Part shown: positions 56,360-64,000 of the stretch, piece by piece | Layout: every line of letters begins with the position of its first letter | Position numbering within the stretch: the stretch's first letter is position 1 | Source: Chaetomium olivaceum | Taxonomy: Eukaryota > Ascomycota > Sordariomycetes > Sordariales > Chaetomiaceae | NCBI GenBank assembly: GCA_039881045.1 | Contig: JAYWVB010000033.1 | Coordinates: 296,421-360,420, forward strand | Direction of reading: 5' to 3' | DNA length: 64,000 nucleotides | The notes under the pieces: model-generated | Told to the model about the DNA's origin: nothing | The model's database searches: none | The model's input: only the letters and a program-made list of their open reading frames with translations | Program-made: the position numbers and the translations under genes

Positions 56360-58096
56360 GGTTGTTGATGTGTAATATGACTGTGTATGCGTCGGGTGGT
56401 TTGGGGGTCTTTAATATTTCTCAGTTCCTATTTTAGGATATAAACTAGCGAGTATTTGAATGTTTATATTTTGCATGGCTCTTTGGTTTTATCATATCTT
56501 GTCACTGCGTCCCAAAAAAAGCAAGGGGCTACCACAAGCGGCCCAGAGTAAGTGACTAATTTCACAGCCGTTGGGCCAGAAAGTTCAGAAATGCCGACCA
56601 CTAACTACCAGACAAACCGGCCTTCTTCTGGCATGGGAAGCAGAATATCCTGCCTTCTCTTGACATTACACTCGCTGGATGGGTAACGCCACCATCACTT
56701 AAGGTTACCATGCCCCAACATCCAAGCGAGGGCGGCAAGCGAATGGCAAGCGAACCACGGAGTCAACTCCTTTCTCCCGGGATTTATCCTTATTCTGCGG
56801 CATGGGATGTCGCACCTCTTCGAGTGCTATGTATTCCCGACCATCCGCATATCCAGCACGCTGACCAAAACAATATCTTGGGCGTCAAGACGGGCGAGAT
56901 CTTCCAAGTTGGGGATGTCCGGCGACTAATATATTGTTCCTTGGCATGATTGGAACCCCATTCTTCCCAAGATCATCCCCATGCTGAGATATCCCTTCTC
57001 ACACCTAGTCAGGGACCGGGCCAGACGATGCCCAAGGCGACCATGGAGGGTTGATGATATATGGGAGACAGGTTTCTCCCGGGACACAGTAACGATATGA
57101 ATAGTCTTCTCCAATAACCACTGTGCGGCAGTACCCGTCGTCTAGGACGGTAATCCTCCTGAGCTAACCTTTTTGTCGTTAGAAAGGGTACGTACGCAAG
57201 CCTCATTCCGGTGCCGGTGCCAGAACGGGAACCAACACCGGGCCATGTGGTTAACCCGGCTCGGTGTTAACGAAGTGGACGCCTGAGAGGGAACGTATCA
57301 TATCTAAGACCACATCTCAGAGCACACACCGCTACCATCTCATCTGCAAGTGGCGTTTTCAGGGAGTTCCAACATCATGCCCTCAGACGGTACCAGGGTT
57401 AGAGCCCATGAAATCTCCACCCCAGAAGACAAGGTGTCAGACAGCTACGAGGTAACATGGGAAACGCAATGCAGCTAAATTATGGAACCTCGACAGCTCT
57501 GCACTGTGTAGAAGCTTCTCTGGGCAACATGCGCCAAGTCAACAGCCAAGTCCATGAGATAGACGACTCTGTCCCAAATGCCCGACGGATGGATAGCCTC
57601 TGGAGATGATGGAGCTGCTATATGGACCTAAGACCATGACAGCCCAGGGGCCATGGGTGTTCGGCACTCTTCTTTGTGAGTTTGTCGTCGTCACCCTGTG
57701 GACCCCGAAACACCAGGCAAACCCCTGCGTAGATCACAAACAAGCACGCGGCCCGGACCCCCCTGTAACGTAAGCTTTGGCTAGGGCTTGTTACAGACGG
57801 CAGCAGTTCTCCCAGGTTAGTGTTTATTCGCGTTCATAAGTCGCAACGGAGTGGGGCTTTGGGAATTCTTTGGGGAGTCATCCATGGTGTATCTCATCCT
57901 CTACGCTACTTTCCTCGTGATATCCATCGACACGGCGACCGTGACTGTGACCACGACGGGTTGTGTTGTTCAACAGTGACCATCCCACACATAGCTGGCC
58001 CCCGTCCGCACAACATGCTAAGCCAGCATTAGCAGGTTGATATATAAACACCAGAGCTTGTCCGTCTATCAACATTTTTTCCATACCGTTTTACCT
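56360..58096. other. Intergenic region, 1.7 kb
   Basis: This holds the 3' flank of the PGAP4-like gene (AT-rich to about 56510) and the MFS promoter. Two GTTAAC sites frame an imperfect inverted repeat near 57249-57271. Otherwise nothing is recognised. Confidence 0.45.
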
Positions 58097-60170
58097 ATGG
58101 ACAAAGACAATATCTCAGCACCGCCCGGCGTGGACTATGACGTTGATCGCGTCGACGAGACCCGCAAGAGAACACTGGGCAATGTCCGTCTCCGTCAACC
58201 TGGTACCAACGAGATCATCCTCATCCCGGCCCCTTCTTCGGATCCAAATGATCCCCTAAACTGGTATGTTCACCGTTCGAGTGCCTACTCGGCTCGGACG
58301 CTACTAACACAAACAGGCCACAGTGGTACAAGTACTGGATGGCAGCAGTCATCTGCTTCGCCATGTTGATGTGCAACTTCCTCGCTGCCGGCCCGTCTAT
58401 CGCCATGGTTCAGATGGCCATGGACTTCTTCCCGGGGGCTCATCCCGGAAAGAACCCCGAGCTCTTTAATGCCGCCGTGGCCAAAGTTGCTTACTTCTTC
58501 ACGGCTACCGCGCTGCTCCAAGGGCTAGGCAACTTCTTTTGGGTCCCCATTGCCAACAAGTACGGCCGACGGCCCACGTATGTGCTGAGCTATGCCATGT
58601 ACTTTGCCACGGCTGTCTGGCTCTGTTTTGAGAAGTCGTATGGTGGGTTTCTTGCGGGTCGTATCCTGATGGGGTTTGCAGCGGGGGCCGCTGAGACTGT
58701 TGGTATGATAAGCCCCTTTCTACTTTCTAGTCAACGACACAAACGCTGATTACCTTACTTAGCCCCCATCACCATTGCCGACATTTTCTTCCTACATGAG
58801 CGCGGTAGCATCATGGCCTTTTACAGCTCCTTTCTCGCTATTGGAGTGGCGTTGGGCTTGATAATCTCGGGGTAATCACCCTTCGATACACCCCTTCTCT
58901 CGAACCTACCTGACCAGTTCCCCAGATTAATAACCATTCACCACCACTGGCGTGTAATCTTCCAAGTCGCCTCTGGGATGATCGGCCTGGTCCTTCTCAT
59001 CGCAATCTTTGCTTTCCCAGAGACAGCCTACATCCGCAACCCACCTCCACCTCTTGAAGCCCCCAGTTCCGCCGAACATTCCTCGGAAAAGACACCAACC
59101 CCCATCAAAACCACCACCCTCACCGACCCCGAAACCCACCCCCCAACCCCCCCAAAAGAAAGAAACCCTACCTCCACACCCTCGCCCTCTTCCCCCGCAC
59201 CACCCCTCTCACATCCGAGCCCCTCCCCCTGCTCCTCCTGCGCCCCCTCCCGCTCATCACGCTCCCGCCCGTGCTCTACACATCCCTCGTCTTCGCCAGC
59301 ACCATCGGCTTCCTCGTGGCGCTCACCTCCAACGCGCAGCTCGCGCTCTCCTCGGCCTACGGGTTCCAGTCGTACCAGGTGGGGCTGTGCTTTGTGGCGG
59401 CGGTGCTGGGTGCGCTGGCGGGGATCCCGCGGGCGGGTGGCTGGGCGATGGGGTGGCGGATTGGGGGACGAGGAGAAATGGAGGGGTGAGGGAGCCCGAG
59501 ATGAGGCTGCCTGTGCTGGGGCTGGCGGTGGTGCTGGCGCCGGTGGGGTTGGTGGGTTTTGGGGTGGGGGTGGAGAGGGGGGTGCATTGGTGAGTTTTTG
59601 GTTTTTGGTTTGGTTTGGTTTGATTTGGTTTGGTTTGTTTTGGGGGGAGGGTTGTTTGGTTGCGTGGATGAGTGTTGGTGTTGAGACTTGGGTGATGTGC
59701 TGACGTGGTGGTGGTGTGTTTAGGATCCTGCCGGTCGTGGGGATTGGGTTGTGTAAGTCGTTTGTTTACTTACCCCGTCTTACCCCTTTTCGTCCCCCGT
59801 CCCCCTCCCCCTCCCCCTCCCCTCAGCAGACCACTACTAACAGACACAAGTAAACTTCGCCATCGTCCAGGGCACCAACGTGGCGCTCGTCTACGTCATC
59901 GATGCCTACCGCCCCGTGGCCGGCGAGATCACCACGACCATCATGGCGTTTAAGAGCCTGTTCGGCTTCCTCCTCTCCTTCTACACCAACCCGTGGGTTG
60001 CCGAGGCCGGCTACCTGAACGCGTACGGCGTCATGGCGGCCATCTCGGCGGCCGTGCTGCTCGGATGGGTCCCGCTGTTCTTCTGGGGCAAGAAGATCCG
60101 CCATGCTACCTGGCGGTGGCGGGTTATTTCGTACATCCACTGGAGTGACGATCGTGAAGTGGGCGAGTAG
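58097..60170 (+). CDS. MFS transporter (DHA1-like), two one-base frame breaks
   Basis: This is a major facilitator, probably an H+ antiporter in the plasma membrane; the substrate is unknown. Exons are 58097-58263, 58317-58702, 58763-58871, 58926-59589, 59724-59752 and 59851-60170. The N-terminus has the fungal signature IILIPAPSSDPNDPLNWPQW followed by YWMAAVICFAMLMCNFLAAG. Motif A is NKYGRRPTYVLSYAMYFATA. A Pro/Thr-rich central loop leads to PYLHTLALFPRTTPLTSEPL, LYTSLVFASTIGFLVALTSN and GFQSYQVGLCFVAAVLG. Late segments include NFAIVQGTNVALVYVIDAYR and AFKSLFGFLLSFYTNPWV. Frames break near the C7 run (about 59150-59156) and near 59420-59430, where GIP should continue AGGWLGDGVADW. Exon lengths are two bases short of a codon multiple, matching two lost bases and about 558 residues. 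Confidence 0.87.
59800..59822 (+). repeat. CCCCCT repeat in MFS intron
   Basis: This is a short pyrimidine repeat inside the last intron of the MFS gene, just upstream of a CTAAC-type branch site and the acceptor. Confidence 0.75.
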
Positions 60171-60303
60171 TTGATGGGGGGAATTATCATGTTTGTTGAT
60201 GCTATGCTAGTCTATCTATTTGCTGACATTTTATATAAAGTTCGCTGATGGTTCCTTGCGCAGCCTCCCTTTAAGACTACCCTGAAGATAACGTGGCCAC
60301 GAT

Positions 60304-61710
60304 TCAGTCTGCGCTTTGGCCCGCATAGCTGTTTGACAATTCTATGTCGCATATACCTTTAGGTGGCTCAGAACACCGGAGAACCTGGTACGAGCGGAAA
60401 TACTTTGCGCATTCCGGGTTGCGGCAGCCAAGTACAGAGCCCAGGTTCTCCGTGTCCAGAGCGTGAAGCCATTCATGCGTTGGGTTTGTTGAAGCTATCT
60501 GGCTCCCCTTCTCATGGCCGTGAATCAGAATCCTCCGGTAGTATTTGATGACAATACAATGATCTTGCGTCACAGAGGGCGTCTCTGCACACAGCCGCAC
60601 CGTCATCGATTCGTGGCAGAGCCTTTCGTTGGATACTCCATGTATATAGGGGTATTTGCGCAAACAGCATTTAAAGCCAGTGGCGTTTGTGTCCTCAACA
60701 GTCTCCTTGACGGCTGAGACACCGGATCTCTCCAAGTCGTTCCCTGTTTCATAGTGGACGCAGCGGCACAGGAAATGGCTAAAGCAGCTCATACCCATGT
60801 AGCTCTCGGTCCCTAGCGGTGGCTGTCTGACGATAGCCGTGTCCTGGAACAGGGAACGCAGGAAAGGTGCCCGGAGCCGTCCTCGGTCGTCGAGGTTCGC
60901 TTCGCTGACTCGGCTGTGCGACTCCCACCGGATATGCAGGTATATCGGAACGCTCTCCCCTTGCGCTATTTCCTGTGCAGATTCTCCCACACGCCACTCG
61001 GACTGGAAGTGTGGTGATGTCGAACTCGGACAAGCTCGATGGCTCGGGTGCTCATAGTACTCCTCGAAGCCCACGACTCCGTTGTCGTGGGCCATTGCTT
61101 GTTCGACGAGATGCTCGATTTGGGACCACGAAACCTGCTTGTGTTGGCACACCCTGGCGAAGCCCTCCCTCCCGATACAGCTCTGCCTCTCCCGGCCCTG
61201 CATCGAGAATGCGCCTTCGGGATGATTACATCTGCAACCGGCACAGTAGACCTCGTCCGTTTCCCATAGGTTGAATTTACACAATTGCCCGCAAAGTAGC
61301 GGGGTGATCACCCTGGCGGTGCTATTGGGAATTGAAAGTACCAGGCATGTATCGCAGAGCTGGTCTCTTCGTGTCCCGGAAAGTACCTCTTTGTGCACTT
61401 CAGGATAACTAAGTTTGAGTAGTCCATATTCAACCTGCATCCCGCCGACTTCCAGCTCATTGGCACGATTCCAGCCCAGGATGTGATTTCCGCGGATGGG
61501 CCGCATGACAAGACGCCGGAACTGCCTCGAGACTTTCCCAAGGCAGAAGCCAACTTGTATGTCGTCGCTGAGGTAATCCAAAATGCAGAGGATGAGCTCT
61601 TCGGGAAGGCGGCCGATGGGAATATGCCGGCGGTTATGGAGGACGGCGGCCACAAGGGGGTCGGTAATTGGGTTGAGTGATTTGCAATCGGGGCAGCTAG
61701 GGACTGCCAT
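60304..61710 (-). CDS. F-box domain protein, Cys-rich
   Basis: This single-exon frame encodes 468 residues. An F-box lies at about 31-68 (PIGRLPEELILCILDYLSDD then VSRQFRRLVMRPIRGN), which would bind Skp1 in an SCF ubiquitin ligase. The rest is Cys/His-rich without repeats I recognise: CDTCLVLSIPN, CAGCRCNHPEGAFS, CSHFLCRCVHYE-type, CCLRKYPYIHG, and LGCRNPECAKYFRSYQVLRC. The start has a CPDC pair (MAVPSCPDCKSLNP), so the Cys pairs may form zinc-binding knots; this is inference. Fungal genomes carry many such F-box proteins of unknown target. The gene is convergent with the MFS gene, 133 bp apart. The frame is intact. Confidence 0.8.
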   Translation of the reverse strand: MAVPSCPDCKSLNPITDPLVAAVLHNRRHIPIGRLPEELILCILDYLSDDIQVGFCLGKVSRQFRRLVMRPIRGNHILGWNRANELEVGGMQVEYGLLKLSYPEVHKEVLSGTRRDQLCDTCLVLSIPNSTARVITPLLCGQLCKFNLWETDEVYCAGCRCNHPEGAFSMQGRERQSCIGREGFARVCQHKQVSWSQIEHLVEQAMAHDNGVVGFEEYYEHPSHRACPSSTSPHFQSEWRVGESAQEIAQGESVPIYLHIRWESHSRVSEANLDDRGRLRAPFLRSLFQDTAIVRQPPLGTESYMGMSCFSHFLCRCVHYETGNDLERSGVSAVKETVEDTNATGFKCCLRKYPYIHGVSNERLCHESMTVRLCAETPSVTQDHCIVIKYYRRILIHGHEKGSQIASTNPTHEWLHALDTENLGSVLGCRNPECAKYFRSYQVLRCSEPPKGICDIELSNSYAGQSAD

Positions 61711-61995
61711 ATTGATGTGTTCCGTTCTGTTGACTCATCAATGTTTATTTCGCGGAAAATGTGATACTTTGGGCAGCGTGCATGCTCTAGATTACCCTGC
61801 CCTTTGTTCCGGGGAACGGTTTCAAAAGCAACCGCTCACACAGGTTATGGAAGTAACTTTGGGTACCTAGGAAGGTAGGAGGTAGGAAGGAGACTGAGGG
61901 AGAAGAAAAAGCAGGAAGTTACGAGTGGCTGCCCTCTTTGATTTTACCCGTCTCCCTAAGCTGTCCGAGTCTAACCCAGCATCATGATTCCAGTC

Positions 61996-62581
61996 CTACG
62001 GTTGGCTGGTCCCCTGGAAATCCACGCTGGTGCTCGTTTGGCCAGCCGCCGCCTCGTCCTCGGCGACGTTCTTGTCTAGCTTCTTCTGCTGCTTGGCCAG
62101 TTTCTCGGCCGTATCCTTGCCCTGAGCAGCCTCAATTTGCAGAGCCAGCACTTGGAGCTGCAGCTTGAGGACCTTGTTCTTGATCTTGCCAGCCTGCAGC
62201 GCCTGCCTCCCCTCGGGCGTGTCCTTGCCTCCGGCAGCCTCGATGGCCTCGTTGAATCCGCCGGCCTCTGTCTCTGCCGCCTCGGCGGTCTCCCGTGCGG
62301 CCTTGAGAATTGCCAGGTCCTCAGCGTCGACAGAGGCGAAGTCGGATTGGTCAATCTTGGCGTGTAAGTGAGGGCCTAATGAGGAGCGGCAGGGGGTTTC
62401 ATACAGGGAACTTTGCGTTCACTTCGGCCAGGGCATCGCCAGCGACGCCGGATGAGACTTGGAAGTCGGCATAGTCCTGGACGGTAAGGACTCCACGCTT
62501 GACTTTGCGGTCTCCGTTGCTCATGGGAAGAGCAATGGACGAGGCGAGGAGAGAGAACAGGACGGCTGCCTTGAAATACAT
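61996..62581 (-). CDS. Small secreted protein with Ala-rich helical body
   Basis: This is a 178-residue secreted protein. Exons on the minus strand are 62405-62581 and 61996-62355, with a 49-nt intron (GTATGA...AAG). The signal peptide is MYFKAAVLFSLLASSIALP. Mature motifs are TVQDYADFQVSSGVAGDALA, EVNAKFPIDQSDFASVDAED, ILKAARETAEAAETEAFNEA, AGKIKNKVLKLQLQVLALQI and AEKLAKQQKKLDKNVAEDEA. There are no Cys residues in the mature part, so it is not a typical disulfide effector. I recognise it as a widespread ascomycete small-secreted-protein family of unknown role, from memory. A KR pair after the signal (KVKR) might be a Kex2-type site. Confidence 0.85.
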
Positions 62582-64000
62582 GGTGGCGGTGGTTGATGAA
62601 ATAAGGAGTATTAAATTTGGATATGAAGGTGTCTCAGACAGGTCGAAAACAGCACAGCTGTTGAAGAAGTGAAGTGAAGTGAAGAGGCGTGAGAAAAGGC
62701 CAAGAGTAGTGCGAGCTGATGAGATGAGAGGAAAAGGAGAGATATTGAAGCTGGTGACAACAGGACTTTTAAACTATTACTCTCAGCCTAATGAAGCCTC
62801 ATCGTCGGGAAACTCGAGCACTCCGTCTCGTATGTTGCCAACCTCCATTCCCATGTCGTCAACACGAGTATCAGGGTGGTTGACTCCTCGCCCAAACGCC
62901 AGGAAGCACCAAGAAGCGCCCAGTGTTTACAAAAAGGTCGAGGCTCAGAACCAACGGATCCATTCGGGGATATTTCGCACCTAGGCGCGGTTTGGAAGAC
63001 GTCGCAGCAGGTAGCGGTTTTGATCCGATGTGCTTCAGACCCCTGTTGTTGCCCCTGAGCCTCAACCCTTCAGACCTTCCGACCTCGAACACGGAGTAAT
63101 TGAGTCCACCTATTATCGACAGCAGGTGAGAGATGCGATACAAAAATAAAAATAAAATAACGAATACGCGGGTATCTCAAACTCTGACTCTTTTGAGGGT
63201 TCTTCTAAACTCATCAAGCCTTGCTTGTCCCACTATGGCGCATGTCCCCAATCCCCATGGAATGGAACGAGTGCATCTTGAAACTCGAGAGCGTATTCGT
63301 AAAAGGGGCTCGGAATCAGAATGGGTGGAAAACAAAAGACACGAAAAGTAAAATAGAGACACGGCCAGAATAAGCCCAAGTATGTACAAATGGCTACTCA
63401 TCTTTCGTTAACTAAAGTAGTTAGCCCCATGTATATACCTATCCAAAGTGAGGAGCGGTTGATGGAAGTCAGTGTGTTGTGGGTGATCCGGCTCCTTGGT
63501 GCTACCCTTGCAGTGTTGCAGTGTTGCAGTGCTGCAGTGCTGCAGTGCTGCAATGGACGCTGTGGCTCGCCGAGTTCCCCAGCGGGTTTAGTTATTGTGT
63601 AAGCGCCGCTCATCACCTGACGCCTCCCGCCCTCGGCACCCGGAGTGCAGAGCCCGCGGCGGGGCCGATGCTAGCCCGACAGCGGGCCTGGCTCAGCCTG
63701 TCACCGACCTTCAATTGACGATCCAAGACCGGATTTGGAGAGCCGATGCAAGCCATGGCCGAACACGCAGCACGCGACTAACCACATTGGATGTGGTTTA
63801 TAGACATGACTTACGAAGCATGGTTGGCATGGCATGGCAACTGTACGCCTGGGTTGTGTCAATTGTGTCAACAGATAGCCCTTCCTCACTCTCATTCCTC
63901 AAGAGTTGAGTAAGAGTTACACCTCCATCTTACTTGCTCTTTACTTGCTCTTACACCTTGCGCTTATGCATCTGTGCTTCCGGCTCCTTGTCACTCACAA
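62582..64000. other. Intergenic region at right edge, 1.4 kb
   Basis: This includes the promoter of the small secreted protein (with AAGTGAAGTGAAGTG at 62666-62681) and a TGCAGTGY repeat at 63509-63548. No supportable gene was found up to the window edge. The plus-strand frames near 63390-63909 are repeat-derived or random. Confidence 0.45.
63509..63548 (+). repeat. TGCAGTGY octamer tandem, 5 units
   Basis: Two TGCAGTGT units are followed by three TGCAGTGC units and a decayed sixth unit. Each unit contains the palindrome TGCA, so the array can pair with itself. Confidence 0.9.

Noticed and set aside
1..64000. CRISPR array, rRNA, transposon or biosynthetic backbone gene
   Set aside because: No regularly spaced repeats, rRNA-like blocks, long terminal or inverted repeats, transposase/reverse-transcriptase motifs, or PKS/NRPS/terpene-cluster backbone were seen; ERG7 is primary sterol metabolism.

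Overview
The window is nuclear DNA of a filamentous ascomycete. The protein set (lanosterol synthase, Ran GTPase, Nas2, Polo kinase, ARPC1, Atg10, OPA3-like, U2 B'') is eukaryotic. Most multi-exon genes carry short introns of about 45-120 nt with GTRNGT donors, CTRAC-like branch sites and YAG acceptors. Coding DNA is GC-rich, genes are spaced by 0.3-4.4 kb on both strands, and there is a C2H2 plus Zn2Cys6 regulator. I infer a Sordariomycete, possibly Sordariales; that rests on protein flavour, not on a search.

Layout. 0-6 kb: 3' end of ERG7 (+), Ran (-), Nas2 (-). 6.5-14.8 kb: RhoGEF with a DH domain (+), Rtc3/SBDS-like (+), small four-helix-type membrane protein of the DUF7727 kind (-). 14.8-19.3 kb: largest gene-free stretch. 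19.3-25.3 kb: unrecognised protein (-), OPA3-like (-), Polo kinase (+). 26-34 kb: accessory block of FAD monooxygenase (-), APH-type kinase (-), orphan coiled-coil protein (+) and alpha/beta hydrolase (+). 35-41.5 kb: ARPC1 (-), U2 B'' (+), Atg10 (-), class I alpha-mannosidase (+). 42.8-50.4 kb: amino-acid permease (+), NTF2-like protein (-), orphan Cys-rich protein (+). 50.8-62.6 kb: C2H2/Zn2Cys6 regulator (-), PGAP4-like GPI glycosyltransferase (+), MFS transporter (+), F-box protein (-), small secreted protein (-). 62.6-64 kb holds no gene that I can see.

Functional themes are mostly core biology: sterol synthesis, nuclear transport, proteasome assembly, Rho/actin control (RhoGEF, ARPC1), mitosis, autophagy conjugation, splicing and glycan/GPI processing. 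The 26-34 kb block (oxidase, kinase, hydrolase) and the 50-60 kb block (regulator plus transporter) are the accessory-like parts. I found no transposon, CRISPR array, rRNA, convincing tRNA or biosynthetic backbone gene.

The most notable whole-window pattern is a series of one-base reading-frame breaks in otherwise well-conserved genes, many in or beside G/C homopolymers. They hit Polo kinase and the invariant DSLDTL motif of the mannosidase, so consensus errors in a draft assembly are more likely than decay. Gene spans below include these breaks, and coordinates of exons come from hand splicing.
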